The position numbers were made by a program, and so were the translations under genes. 64,000 bases of DNA, taken from contig OY978097.1 of assembly GCA_963854735.1 (NCBI GenBank), positions 3,038,001 through 3,102,000 of the forward strand, read 5' to 3'. The DNA comes from Marvania coccoides. Lineage: Eukaryota; Chlorophyta; Trebouxiophyceae; Chlorellales; Chlorellaceae. The notes beneath the pieces were generated by a model, which was not told the DNA's origin, searched no databases, and saw only the letters and a program-made list of their open reading frames with translations. Below are positions 1-11,414 of this stretch, piece by piece; the first letter of the stretch is position 1; the number at the start of each line of letters is the position of its first letter.

Positions 1-942
1 GCCAAGTCGGGGTTGACGGCCACCAGGTCCCCAATGGGGATGTTGAACAGCGCGGAGATGGTGTAGGGGGTATCATCCTCCCGGGCCCTGAAGCCTCTGC
101 ACTCAGTGACGGTGTTGGCCACCGCCCTGGGTGGGGTGGTGGGAATGACGGGGGGAGAGGCTGCGGGCGAGGGGGGCGCCTTATTCTGCTGTCCCTTGGG
201 CGGCAGCGCTGCGGGGGGCGGCGAGAAGCTGAGCTGCTCCTGCCTGAGCTCCCCCAGCGTTCTGGGGAGGATGCCGCAGACGGCGTCGTTCCAGTTGGGC
301 ATGCGCACCAGGTCGTCGGGCTTTGCCTCTCCCGGGCTCCACCCCGGGTTCACCGCCTCCAGGTCAGGCTGGAAGATATTGAGCGAGACGGCGACGCTGG
401 CCAAAGTGTCGCCAGCCTGAAGGATGTAGTACTTGCAGGTTTCCCTGCCCTTTTCTGGCATGGACATGACGTACTGGCAGGACGCGGACTCGCCGCCTGG
501 CAGGCAGATGGTGGTGCCTGTCATGAGCTCCGCAGTGCCGCCGCACGCCACAATAGAGGCAATGAGAGCGCCTGCAAAGATTCGGGGAGCGGCAAAGTAG
601 GTCGGATGCGTCGGTGGTAGTGCCTATTGGTTGTTGATGGTGCTAGCGTGGGGCGAAGAAATGCTGAAACTCTTACCTTGCTCTATTGACCTTGCCTTAG
701 AGATGGACTCCAAAGTGTCTCCCGCCTGGACTTGGTATGTTTGACAAACATCTGCGTAACACAAACATACAAAAATCGAGTGAGATGCACGTGTTACCAG
801 GTCAAGAGAGCTCGCCAGGCCCATGCAGGGGAAAGTTTGATCGCAGATGTTCAGAATTTTTCGCACCTGGCGCCGCAAATGCTGGCACCAACACCAGCGT
901 GCAGAAAATAATATTTAATATGGATGCTGCGGGGGCCCTCAT
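1..942 (-). CDS. Secreted LysM-domain protein (3' part outside window)
   Basis: Carbohydrate-binding extracellular protein by family; LysM domains usually bind chitin or peptidoglycan-type glycans. Exons read on the minus strand are 942-867, 751-677 and 571 to the left edge, joined in frame at GT/AG sites. The N-terminus (MRAPAASILNIIFCTLVLV...) is a clear signal peptide. An in-frame ATG at 984 would add 14 residues. LysM cores follow: YQVQAGDTLESISKA (exon 2), YYILQAGDTLASVAVSLNI (exon 3) and, after a proline-rich linker, DDTPYTISALFNIPIGDL ending in AVNPDL at the window edge. The spaced Cys pairs suit a secreted protein. What lies beyond base 1 is unknown, so it could be a soluble lectin, a hydrolase or a receptor. 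The family call is firm and the exact role is open. Confidence 0.8.
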
Positions 943-1875
943 CGCATAGGCTCTAAGAAGGCTTTCGGTCATACGCTGCTGCAAAAGATCGAGGAGGGAA
1001 ATCTCAGTGAGCTACGCCAGGCGAAGGGAGACAGCTGCATTGCAAAAGACATTCAAAAAGATTACAGCTTGGTGCCTCACCGCACGGAAACTCCGGCAAA
1101 AGTTGAACGCAGAATGTTTTCAAATTGAAAATTAATAATGGGGCACTCTCTGTCGCTATGGCCGCTGCCAAACAGGTTGGTAATCTATACAAATTCTTTT
1201 CCAGCGATACCCATTTCCTGATTATTCAAAATAATGGCAAACTCCCGCCCTCTTGTCTTTGTTAACCCGGATCAAGGGGGAAGAGAGTCGGACCGTATTT
1301 CGAGTTCGAGGTCTGCTGCAGACCCACAGTAATGATGGCAGTTCGTTATCACAAAAAAATGTCTCTAGTCATTCTCAAACGGGCCATTTCAGCTCGATCT
1401 TTGAACACGATCGTCCCGTCCTTCCCCTTGAGACTATACAATGTACTCTTTCCCCCGCTGCTGGAATCTGGCCCCCCAAAAGCGCAAAAGAGCGCTCGGT
1501 GTGGCGCTGCAGCCCGTAAGACCGCTCTGGGAGCACAGCGTGAGTCTGTCTGCAAGAAAGAAGCAGCTTTTCTTAGACCACCGTTCCTATTTTCGACCGC
1601 TGGCGTCCGGTTCGAGGGGGACTTAATCTTTGCAAAACTAAACTGTGTGCGCATGTCAAATAACAACAATTCATAACAGAAAATGGGTAGGGGGATTCGT
1701 GCACCGTGTGCAGCTCATGCGGTTGCCTCCATTTGCAGAAGCACCGCCTCCAACACTTCACTCCGCACTGCAACCTCTTTGTCCCTGCAAAGACCACATC
1801 CACAACGAACCAGGGTCAATTTATCATTGTAAAAGAACTGATACTATGTGTTAACAGCAGTAATAGCGGTCTGGC
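943..1875. other. Spacer between LysM gene promoter and NRDE2 3' end
   Basis: No supported gene. Open frames here are short, overlap each other on both strands and show no domain or splice logic. It should hold the LysM gene promoter and the 3' UTR of the NRDE2 homologue. No clear TATA box or repeat was recognised. Confidence 0.5.
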
Positions 1876-4800
1876 TCACCGCATAACCCCCAAGTACTCA
1901 GTCAGTTCTCGAGGCGGGCAGCGGCCGTTGAGCAGCGCCAGGCCATCCACCCACACGGCTTTGGACCAAGGACACGCCTCCAGAGCGCGCAGAAACACCC
2001 GCCGGAGGGCCTCAGCGCCGTTTGCGGCGGCTTCAAAGCGCAGAAAGAGGCGCCATAGGGCCGGGCAGCGGGAGCCGCAAAACGAGTCTACTGCTCGCTG
2101 GAACGCAGCTCGAATGGCGCTGTGAGGCGCTTTGGCCTCAACTTGAACGCCCACCAGCGCCGCCCAGGCCTGGACGGTGGGCATCTCAGCCAGGAGAACG
2201 CTCAAATGCCGCCGCACAGCGCCGGCAGCTTGTGCGCTGCGCTCAAGGGTCCGCAGCAGGTGCAGCAAGGATGGACACCCTGGGGAGCGGTGCAGCGCGC
2301 GCAGCAGCAGGCCTCGGGCCTCAGCAGGGGGCACAGCACGCACGCCGTGCACAGCAGCATCCACAGCCACAGCACAGCGCTCAACCTCCAAGCATGCCAC
2401 AACGTCGGAAGAAAGAGCGCCGCGCTTGGTTGCGTCACCAATTGCTGGCCACAGACTGTCCAATATTTGGCTGTAGAGCGCGAGCGCAGCTGGTACGCCG
2501 CCGCCTCTGCCACTGCTCCCGACAGTCGCTGCAAGCAGCAGCTCGCACGCTGCAGCCGCGCTGACCACAGCAGCCTGCTGCTGCTTGAATTCAGCAGCGC
2601 CTCCACGCAGCACGCGTAGCAGGGAGTCTTGGAACCCTCTCCTTGCCTCCACCGCTGCTTGCTGGCTGACTCCAGATGCCGGAGGTTTGGCAGCCAACGG
2701 GACCGAGCCGCCTGAGCCCAGCCACAACAGGGGCTGGGTTGCGGCCGCGAGAGCCTGCGGCGTAGAGCGCAGCAGGCAAAGCATGGGAATTGATTTGCCC
2801 TGTACTACAGCCGCTTCAACGTCTTCTGCCGCTGCTGTTGCAGCTCCCAGCTCCAGTCGGGCCCAACCCAGCGCCAAAGACGCTAACCAAGGAGTGAGAA
2901 CGTCAGGGTGAGGAGCGCCACCGAGGCAAGCGACGTAGATCTTGCGCGCAGCTTTAAAATTTCCCGACGCCGCTTCAAGTTTCGCATGCGCTGCCCACAG
3001 CCCCAGATTGCCGCTCTGCTCCGCCAACAGCCGCTTGGACAGAGCCCGACCGGCGTCCCAGTCCCGCTGCACCCCAGCTGCGCCCTCCCTCACCCGCCAG
3101 CTTGCTAATTCCAACGCCGCCGAAGCCAGCTCTGCGCTGAGACAGGACGAAAGCCTCCCTGGCGCAACAGTGAGCAAGGTTTCCAGGCAACGCAGCACAA
3201 AAGCGTGTCGGGTAGGGTGAATGGCCCACCAAGGCCTGTCTCGCGTGCTGCGCATCGTGCTTTGCTGTGACGCTGCCGCCTCGATGCTGGCAGTGGAAGA
3301 AAGCAACAACCCCAGTTCTCCCCATGCTGCTCGCTCTTCCGCAGACACCGCACTCGGATCAAGCCCCATCCACGACGCAGCAGCCCACAGCTCATCTGTA
3401 CCACCTCCCTCTGCTGCTGCTGCTGAGGCAGCAGTGGGGGAAATGCCCCAGGCGATTGCCACGCCAAAAAGGCGGAAGCAGCCGCGCAGCAGCGCGGCTC
3501 TGGCGGTTGCATCGTGCACCGCCATCACATAGAGTGCCACCTCCTCCCACTGCACGCGCCGCATCGAGCCTTCCTCCTCTACCTCGTCATCTTCTTCTGC
3601 CAGCTGCTCCACTTCGCCCGCTTCCTTCGCGGCTTCCCACTGCTGCGCGTCTCGCCCGCACTCCAGGTCCAGCCAGATAGAAAGAACGTCAGGGGTCAGC
3701 TCTTGTTCAGCGTCAGCCAGTGCTGCATCAAGTTCCAGACCCATTCGAGCCAAAACAGCAGCGTCGGAACCGCCATGCCGCTCCTCCAGCTCCTCTTCCC
3801 CTTCGCCTTCGTATTCGTCCTCCTTCTCTTCAACCTCCATTTCTCCCTGCATGCCGCCCTTCTCCTTCTCCTCTTTGCCGTCTCCATCGCCCTCTCCTTC
3901 AAAGCGAAAAGCGTGGCCAAACTGCTGCCGAAAAACAGGAGCCAGCTCCACCCACCCAGAAGCACCCTCAGGCTCTTCTTCTGGTTGTTGATCTATGCCT
4001 GCGCCGCTGCCACCTGCTGCTCCCGCTGCCACCACTGCCGCTGCGCCGCTCCCGCCCGCCACTGCCTCACCAGATATCCAGTCTCCCCACCCCGCAGCCC
4101 CGGGATACCCAATCTGACGCCCTCCTCTCCGCCAAAACTCCTCGAACATCGCCTTCAGCGCGTCCTCAGGCCATCCTTCAGGCGCAAAAAAGTTGAACTC
4201 GAGCAAAGCGCGCACAGCAGCCACAGCTGCCTCTGTGTGCCCAGTCTGCAGTCGAAACTCCATCCCAACAAGCGCAAGAGCTACCGCCCCGCGCTCCACC
4301 TCAGCCACAGCCTCGCTCTCTGCGCCATGCCCTGCCTCGAGCAGCGCTGATCTTTCACGACAAAAAGCTGCCAGAGCTCGAGCGTACGCCGCAGCCACGT
4401 CGTCTGCTTTGAACGTCACAAACTGTCTGCGCATGCGGCCTAGGTAGGCGGTCCAAAGCGGCAGGCTAGAGGGGCAATGCGCCAAAACTTGTCTCCACCG
4501 CCGCTCGACTTCTTCAGCCTCACAGACCCGCTCTGCTGCCCCTAGCAGCGCCAAAAGCAGCTCAGGCGACCGCGGATGGTGCTCCAACGCCCGCTCCAGT
4601 ATCGCAATCTTCTTTTCGGCGGCTGCGAGCTGCACACCACGCCGCCGTTTGCCGCCCAGCATCACCGCCGCTGCCTCGTCCTGAAACGCGGCGAAATCGA
4701 GCCACAACTGCAGCTCGTGTGGCCGCTGCTGCAGCGCCACGTTAAAATCTCGGGTTCGCGCCAGCAGCTGCTCATTATCATCCAGAGGCAGCACTGCAGT

Positions 4801-5796
4801 TTGGTTGGAAGCTCCGGCTGCTGATGCTGCTGTCAGCTGTCCGTCACCTCCTGCCTGGCCCTCCTCGCTGCTGGGCTGCGCCAGCGGCACGAACCCATCG
4901 GAAGGCACATCGATCGCCACAGCAGGCGCAGCAGGGCGGCGCCACAGCTGCATGATCGTGCCCCGTGCTTTGCCGCTGCGAGGGTGCTTCACCGCCGCCG
5001 GTCTCCTTTCTTTCTCAGCTTCTACAGCGTCCCCTCCTCGCAAAACCGCGGGCGCGAAGCCTGTGGGGTCATACCTGCGGTACCGCGCAATGTCCCCGCG
5101 GTACAGCCCGCCAAAAGCCACGTTGCCAGGGTCTCCTTTGCTGTCGTGGTAGAAAGGCGGCTGGCCATGCGCCCGCTGTGCATGCTGAAGTGCGCTGCGG
5201 CCGCCGGATCCTGCGTCCCAAAATGGAATTGTGGACCGTCTGGCCGCGTCCCCGGCCGCCAGCTCAGCAGCCACGTGGCGTTCCAATTCAGCAGCCTCCC
5301 GCTGGGACCGCTTCCGCTCTCGTTCTTTCTTCCTTTTCTTCTTCTTTCGCCGCTCCTCCTTCTCAGACCGCCGCCGCTTCTTTGAGCCGTCGCCGACATC
5401 CTCTGGGGAGCTATCCCTGCGACCTTCTTCTTCGTTTTTCAGCTTGCGAGACCGGTGCCGATGTTTCCTTCTTTCCTTCCCTGCCTCTGACGCCGCGCTT
5501 TCCTCCTCACTGCTAGTAGGGCACAGCGCGTCTACAGCGGCAATCAGATCCGCGGCTGCGAAAAGGGAAGGCAGTGTAGTGAGAAGACGAGAGCAAATTT
5601 TGGAAAAACAAATATCAATATTAAGCCCCTCTGGAGGCGTTGAGAAAAGCAGCACACCTTTTCGCCCCTTTTCCTGCTCCTGGTTTTGCAAGAACGAGGC
5701 GGCATCGAACGAGACAAACCCAGCTTGGAGTTGGCGAGCTGCCGACGCCGACGGGCCAGCATTGGCATCCTCGCCGGGTGGGGACGAGTCCACCAT
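1876..5796 (-). CDS. NRDE2: NRDE2 homologue (nuclear RNA surveillance / RNAi factor)
   Basis: About 1272 residues. By family, NRDE2 is a nuclear protein that binds the MTR4 helicase and tunes exosome RNA decay; in worms it acts in nuclear RNAi. The N-terminal part is Ser/Glu/Lys-rich and basic (residues about 60-130). It is followed by a conserved block with FYHDSKGDPGNVAFGGLYRGD and RARTRDFNVALQQRPHELQLW, the typical NRDE2 opening. A long array of HAT/TPR-like helical repeats (LW..Y/F, ..ALE.CPWSKAVW) runs to the C-terminus. Acidic inserts rich in E and G lie near the middle. The frame is open throughout, but bases 5657-5556 look like a 102-nt intron (GTGTGC...TTCGCAG, AT-rich). Its removal gives EKGRKAADLIAAVDAL. 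Proposed exons are 5796-5658 and 5555-1876. Confidence 0.85.
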   Translation of the reverse strand: MVDSSPPGEDANAGPSASAARQLQAGFVSFDAASFLQNQEQEKGRKGVLLFSTPPEGLNIDICFSKICSRLLTTLPSLFAAADLIAAVDALCPTSSEEESAASEAGKERRKHRHRSRKLKNEEEGRRDSSPEDVGDGSKKRRRSEKEERRKKKKRKKERERKRSQREAAELERHVAAELAAGDAARRSTIPFWDAGSGGRSALQHAQRAHGQPPFYHDSKGDPGNVAFGGLYRGDIARYRRYDPTGFAPAVLRGGDAVEAEKERRPAAVKHPRSGKARGTIMQLWRRPAAPAVAIDVPSDGFVPLAQPSSEEGQAGGDGQLTAASAAGASNQTAVLPLDDNEQLLARTRDFNVALQQRPHELQLWLDFAAFQDEAAAVMLGGKRRRGVQLAAAEKKIAILERALEHHPRSPELLLALLGAAERVCEAEEVERRWRQVLAHCPSSLPLWTAYLGRMRRQFVTFKADDVAAAYARALAAFCRERSALLEAGHGAESEAVAEVERGAVALALVGMEFRLQTGHTEAAVAAVRALLEFNFFAPEGWPEDALKAMFEEFWRRGGRQIGYPGAAGWGDWISGEAVAGGSGAAAVVAAGAAGGSGAGIDQQPEEEPEGASGWVELAPVFRQQFGHAFRFEGEGDGDGKEEKEKGGMQGEMEVEEKEDEYEGEGEEELEERHGGSDAAVLARMGLELDAALADAEQELTPDVLSIWLDLECGRDAQQWEAAKEAGEVEQLAEEDDEVEEEGSMRRVQWEEVALYVMAVHDATARAALLRGCFRLFGVAIAWGISPTAASAAAAEGGGTDELWAAASWMGLDPSAVSAEERAAWGELGLLLSSTASIEAAASQQSTMRSTRDRPWWAIHPTRHAFVLRCLETLLTVAPGRLSSCLSAELASAALELASWRVREGAAGVQRDWDAGRALSKRLLAEQSGNLGLWAAHAKLEAASGNFKAARKIYVACLGGAPHPDVLTPWLASLALGWARLELGAATAAAEDVEAAVVQGKSIPMLCLLRSTPQALAAATQPLLWLGSGGSVPLAAKPPASGVSQQAAVEARRGFQDSLLRVLRGGAAEFKQQQAAVVSAAAACELLLAATVGSSGRGGGVPAALALYSQILDSLWPAIGDATKRGALSSDVVACLEVERCAVAVDAAVHGVRAVPPAEARGLLLRALHRSPGCPSLLHLLRTLERSAQAAGAVRRHLSVLLAEMPTVQAWAALVGVQVEAKAPHSAIRAAFQRAVDSFCGSRCPALWRLFLRFEAAANGAEALRRVFLRALEACPWSKAVWVDGLALLNGRCPPRELTEYLGVMR

Positions 5797-6604
5797 GTTT
5801 CACTGTGCTAAATGCGATGATTTACTGCTAGATTAACTATCTAAATGCCGCTGAAAATGCTGTTGACGAGAGTTCGTTCATTATTTGATTTCGGAATGTT
5901 ATTGTATTTTTACTCCAATGTAGATCCATTTTATGCGAAGACTAAACGTAGTCTTCAACAAATGGCATATGCATTCATCTACCAGGAAATAATCATGCAG
6001 CTTTTGTGACTGGCCTCGCAGGCTTAATATTTTCAAAAAGAGAGATTCGGGGCTGACTGCAGGGTCTTTCTGTCACCCCTCTACCCCAATATATAATATG
6101 GCACCCCCGACACTCGGCCGAGTCATTTCGTAGGTCGGTCGGGCAGTGTTTTTTAACGAGCTTGAAACCGAAGTGATGATTTGTGATTGTCAACAAGACA
6201 TAAAGTATCTATTATAATGAAGTGAGTATACAATGAAATGAGTATACTGTATGCTTTGCCCTTATTCAAGTTCAATTTTTATTTTCAATCTTCAAATTCA
6301 AAAGTTCAAATAATAATAAAAACAGTTTAACAGTACGCAATTGTAATAACAACGCGTGTTTCCAGCTCACCCGACTCTTCAAATCTCTATTCAGCATTGA
6401 AAATGAAGGCTCGACAATCGTTGGATTAACAACGCTGTGAGGAAAGAAATTTGAAAACCAAAGAGCTGCAACGAACTAACTGACACACTACGATAACCGG
6501 TATCAATATATATCCACGCCTTCATCAAAACGATAAAAGCGTTAACGGGGTAGAGAATATATTGATAATGTTTGTTGCGGCACCCTGAACACGCCAAATA
6601 AATC
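5797..6604. promoter_or_regulatory. AT-rich divergent intergenic region
   Basis: Lies between the starts of the NRDE2 homologue (minus) and the RCC1-receptor gene (plus), so it must contain both promoters. It is strongly AT-rich, with several ATTATAAT/TATATA-like stretches (for example near 6090-6100 and 6210-6240). None is positioned well enough to name as a TATA box. No gene is seen. Confidence 0.45.
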
Positions 6605-9581
6605 ATGCCGGGAATAGTTTTCGTCCTGAGTGCGGTGCTGCTGCTGGCAGCGCTTCAGGAGAGCAGCTGTGAACCATGGGGCGTTAATCACGGGCGCCAG
6701 ATGCTTCAAGGTGAGCGGTGTAGGAAGATGACTCGCCCAGCTCAAACCCGATTTGATCGGGTTGTTGAAAGCGTCACCGCGGCAATTGCATGCCTGAGCA
6801 CTCATAAATGTTTAAAATATATCCCTGATCATATATGCTCATCGAACACGGCCGCCCCCTCGCAGAATCTTCCGCCTCCACTACTGTCCTTGGCAGCAGC
6901 ATTTCTGCGGGTTCCCAGGCATCATGCGCCCTTAGCAACGAGGGCGCAGCCTATTGCTGGGGGCGTAACGAAGCGGGACAGACCGGCGTGCCCCCCGCCA
7001 ACGGCGGCAACGAAACTACCACCGAGGCCACTGCCGTCCCGGTGCCTGAGCGCTTTGCTGCCGTCGACACCGGCGGCTACCACACCTGCGGCCTGGTGGC
7101 CAATGGCACTGCAATGTGCTGGGGGAGGAACGACGACGGACAGTGCGGCATCGGCGCTGAGAGCAACTCCACCGCCCCAGCTGCCGTGACGGGCGACTAC
7201 ACTTGGTCGCAAATCGCGGTAGGCCAGAAACACACGTGCGGCATCCTCAACAACGGCAGCATGATGTGCTGGGGCCAAGACGACTTCGGGCAGTTGGGCC
7301 AGGGCGGCCCCAATCGCACCGACCGCGCTGCCCCCGTCCCCGTTGCCAGCAACGCCACCTGGACCAAGCTGAGCTGCTCGCTGGCCAGTACGTGCGGCAT
7401 TCAATCCGACAATTCCGCTTGGTGCTGGGGCCGCGGCCAGGCGGGGCAGCTGGGCAACGACAACAACACCCGTCGCGCCATCCCTGCTGAGGTGGCAGGA
7501 GGCTACACGTGGACTTCCATCAGCGCGGGCTTCCACCACACGTGTGGCATTCAAGAAGACGAGAGCGCGTGGTGCTGGGGGCTGAACGACTCCGGCAGGC
7601 TGGGCGACGGCACCAACGTGCGCGCCGACACGCCGCAGCTCGTCAAGGGCGGCTACAAGTGGGCGCAGATCACCGCGGGGCGTTCCATGACATGCGGCAT
7701 CCAAAACGATGGGTCTGGGTGGTGCTGGGGCAGGAGCGAGTTCCTGGGCATTGACTCTGACACCAACGCAACTTTCCTGCCTTCAGAGCTCCCTGACCCC
7801 ACCGGCGACGGCTGGACCGACATCGCCGCCGGCCTGGACCACGTATGCGGTCTCAAGGCCAACGGCGACGCGTACTGCTGGGGCAGCAACTCTTTCTACC
7901 AGGTCACGTCTGCCGACATTGCCATCGCACTGGAGCCTGTCCAGGTGCCTGGCCAGTGGGCTGAACCCCCCACCCCGCCTGATGACTCTTCCTCCTCTAA
8001 CGTCGGCGCCATCGTGGGCGGCGTTGTGGGCGGCGTGGCCGGGCTGGCGATCATCGGCCTGATTGCTTTGGCTGTGGTCAAGCGCAAGAAGAAAGACGGC
8101 AGCACGGCAGAAGAAGACAAAAAAGGGGAGGCTGCGGCAGCTGCCGCCGCCGCCGCTGCGGCAGCTGGGGGAAGGGACCCCGAGCTGGGCGAGGGGGCTG
8201 CGGAAGAGCCCGGCACGCCTCGGCGCGGTGGCAAAGACACTGGCGCAGAGATGGAGCTGGGCACCCCGGTGCAGGGCGCGGCGCTCATGCCCCCCAGCCC
8301 CGAGCCCACCCCCACCCCGCAGCGGCCCCCCATCGAGGACGTGGTGCTGGAGTGGATCGCCATTCAGTCCCCGGTGACCAGTCCCGCCAAGGGCCCCGCC
8401 TCTGCAGCTCCCTCCACCACCAAGTCCTCCCCCGCCGCGCGCAGCCTCCAGTTTGATTGGCAAGAGGACGTGCAGATCAAGAAGCCGCTGGGCGTGGGGT
8501 CTTTCGGCAAGGTTTACCTGGCTGACGTCCGTGGCACAGAGTCTGCAGTGAAAGTGCTGGTGGACGTGCAGGCGCTGGAGCTGGAGGCGCTGTCCCCCAG
8601 GAACCTCACCGGGGAAGAGTTCTTCGCAAACGTGGCCTCCGTGCCCGAGGTTGCGCTCAAGCAGGTAAGCATTTTTGGCTCAATTAATTATTTCTTGACA
8701 TATTGCAAAGTTTTTTTTTACCATTCATTACTTGGGACTTGTGGATTTTACAGGAGGCCAAGCAGCTGTCGGAGTTGAACCATGCCAACGTGGTGCGGGT
8801 GACGGGCTACTGCGCCCCTCCCCCCGCAGTGGCCATGGAATTCTGCGGCAAGGGCGCGCTCTCCGGTGTGCTCAACCAGGCGTCCGCAGACCCCCGCGTC
8901 GCCAACGAACTCCACTGGCACCGCCGCCTGGGCATGGCCGCAGGCGCTGCCGGCGGCATGCTGCACCTGCACACCCGCAGGCCACCCATTCTGCATGGCA
9001 ACCTCACCCCCGCCAACCTGCTGGTAGACGACTCGTGGACCGTGAAGGTGGCTGATGCAGGCACAACCAGGCTGGCAGAGGAGGCCTCAGACGGGTCCTC
9101 GCTGCCCCGCGATCCCCGGTGGCTGGCCCCAGAGATTCTGGACGGCGGGGCGCTCAGCGCAGCGGGCGACGTGTTCGCGTTCGGCATCGTGATGTGGCAG
9201 CTGCTGACGTTCGAAAAGCCGTGGAATGAAGAGTCAGACAAGATTGTGAGTTTGTATTGCGCCTATAAGCAGCATTTGATTACAATGCCAAGTGCTTTCT
9301 TTTGAACGGCGTTTCTTAAAAAATAATTGCAGGTCATTCGAGACATCATGGCTGGGCTGCGTCCCCCGGTGCCCGGTCTTCACGATATCCCTGGACTCGA
9401 CTCCCCTCCCCAGTACGACACCTACTGCGACCTCATGGTCAAGTGCTGGGCTGACAACCCGGCAAACCGCCCCACCTTCCAGGAAGTGGCAGCCATTCTG
9501 CACGACATGGCAAGAACGACTGCACTGCTGCGCAGGGTCCAGAAGACATACAGCAACCCCGGCACCCCCGCCCACCGTTGA
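6605..9581 (+). CDS. RCC1-repeat receptor-like (pseudo)kinase, CRINKLY4-like architecture
   Basis: About 881 residues from exons 6605-6710, 6866-8664, 8754-9245 and 9333-9581. Order: signal peptide (MPGIVFVLSAVLLLAALQ); seven RCC1/crinkly-type repeats, each with a C...CWG pair (e.g. HTCGLVANGTAMCWGRNDDG); one transmembrane helix near residues 415-440 (IVGGVVGGVAGLAIIGLIAL) followed by KRKKK; a low-complexity Ala/Pro linker; and a TKL-type kinase domain from about residue 570. The glycine loop (GVGSFGKVY) and VAIK lysine (SAVKVLV) are present. The HRD motif reads LHGNLTPANLL, with Asn in place of the catalytic Asp, and DFG reads DAG. That predicts weak or no phosphotransfer. Plant CRINKLY4/ACR4 shares seven such repeats plus TM plus kinase; the TNFR-like Cys repeats of CR4 are absent here. 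Ligand unknown. Confidence 0.85.
8134..8170 (+). repeat. GCC/GCN triplet run coding poly-alanine
   Basis: A short GC-rich trinucleotide run in the juxtamembrane linker of the RCC1-receptor gene codes about 13 alanines. Such runs vary in length between strains and carry no functional call. Confidence 0.7.
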
Positions 9582-10493
9582 AAACATCATCACCCATGCT
9601 ACACTAGTTATTGCTTCCCCCTTTACGATTGCATGCCTGCGTTTTTATTGCACAACAATTTCTCTTGCTGTTTTGCTCAATAGTATATACTCATTTTTTT
9701 CCTCCCCCGTCCCGCTACACATTTCTGCCTTGTTAAAACTCAGCGCCGGCGTCAGCTGCAGCGGCTCTGCCTCCAGTCTCTCCTGAAAATGGAAAGGTTG
9801 GCGGGCTGAGCCGGTTGGCATCTGCCGTTGGCGGCGACAACACTTTCTTGAAGCAGAGGGCCGACGTTGTTCATCAATGGCCACTGGCAGCGCTTCTTTA
9901 TTCTCCTTCTGTGCAGCCCAAAACTTACTCGATGGTACAGTATTTTTGAATCCCTTAATTAATATATTTGTGTTGGTGTTGTAAGTTGCAAAAACTGCAA
10001 ACTGTCCCATACCCAGAAAATCAGGGACGAAAATATGCTGAGCTGGGAGAAATGAAAAGGCGACGGAACCACCCAAGCTTATTCATTCTCTGCAACAAAG
10101 TTGCAAAAGTCAGAGCGGGCATGCATCTGCGGTTGAGAAACCAGGGAGGCGGGGCATTAACTGAGTTGAAAAACGCTGCAAGCAGTGGTAACTTAGGAAG
10201 CAAATCCGACTTATTGGCTGGGCACGGTGCTTCGAGCAGAACTATCATTCGCGGCTTAAGATGATGCCGGTGGCCTCTTTGGACGTCTTAGAGCTCACAA
10301 TATTAATCCATAATCAAAATTGACGCCTCTACATGCTAAAAAAACTTTCGAAAAAACAAAACCTCGACCCGGGCTTTGCAGGAGGCAAACTTTCTTTCGC
10401 CATTTTTTTTGCGAGCTATGACGGCTCTTGCAGAGATAGATGGCCCCTTTTTACACGCGGCAGATCCTGATTTGACAGTTTACGAACGCAACC
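9582..10493. other. Spacer: receptor 3' UTR and RPS17 promoter
   Basis: No supported gene. Open frames of about 70-160 codons occur on both strands but have no domain, no conserved-looking segment and no coherent splice signals. The last part, 10380-10493, holds the RPS17 promoter and 5' UTR. Confidence 0.5.
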
Positions 10494-11349
10494 ATGGGTG
10501 AGGCTCTTGGGGAAGAAATAGAAGAGGGCGGCTGCTGGGATGATTTGGCAGCGGAAAAAAAGCAGCGGCGTGGTTTGGACAGCTCGCAGCATTATTTATA
10601 TCAAGCGCGACATTTGTTTGCGGCTGAACAGCTGCCGCTGGCGATTTTTTGCGAAATAATTTCTTATATTTTTATTTTTTGAAGCGGAGAGAACAGTTGC
10701 GAAAGCGGCGGCAGCAGCGTGGATGGAGATGCCACCATCTATATAACTCAGCGGGGGTTAAAAAATCGAGGCTTGTGCAGACCATTTTTTCTGAGTCTCA
10801 ATATAATTCCATCTCTCCTGCCCGCAGGTCGCGTCCGCACCAAGACTGTCAAGAAGGCCTCTAGGGTCATCATTGAGAAGTACTACAACCGCCTGACCCT
10901 GGATTTTGACACCAACAAGCGCATCGCCGAGGAGGTGGCCATCATCCAGTCCAAGCGCCTCAGGAACAAGATCGCCGGATTCACCACCGTGAGTGCTGCT
11001 TTCTGGGTATATGCACGTCCACAGCATCGCTTATTACCCAAAGAGCACCCTCTGACCCTTCCCCTGCTGTTTTATTTTGTTGCAGCACTTGATGAAGCGC
11101 ATCCAGCGGGGCCCTGTGCGCGGCATCTCCCTCAAGCTGCAGGAGGAGGAGCGCGAGCGCCGCATGGACTTCATCCCCGACCAGTCCGCTGTCAACGTGG
11201 ACGCCATTGAGGTGGATAAGGAGACCATGGATATGCTGCGCTCGCTCAACATGGCCAACCTTCCTGGCGTGAGCGTGGGAACGCAGGGACGTGGAGGAGG
11301 CGCGGGCGGCGCCGGCGGCGAGTTCAAGCCCCGCGAGTTCAGGAAGTGA
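10494..11349 (+). CDS. RPS17: 40S ribosomal protein S17 (eS17)
   Basis: Small-subunit ribosomal protein, 142 residues, full length for the family. Exon 1 codes only ATGG (10494-10497). A 330-nt intron then separates it from exon 2 (10828-10988) and exon 3 (11086-11349). The join gives [20 protein letters not shown], the invariant eS17 N-terminus. [20 protein letters not shown] and [18 protein letters not shown] follow. The C-terminus is Gly-rich ([12 protein letters not shown]). A first intron right after the start codon is common in ribosomal-protein genes. TGTAA lies 66 nt past the stop. Confidence 0.96.
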
Positions 11350-11414
11350 AGCGGCGGCAGCAGCGGATACAAACAACATGTAGATTTTTTACCCATGGAA
11401 ACAAAAGAATTAAT

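Noticed and set aside
6922..7704. 260-codon frame antisense to the RCC1 repeats
   Set aside because: Shadow; the plus strand has conserved repeats and clean splicing.
10494..10682. 62-codon frame beginning at the RPS17 start codon
   Set aside because: It reads into intron 1; splicing after ATGG gives the invariant eS17 N-terminus.
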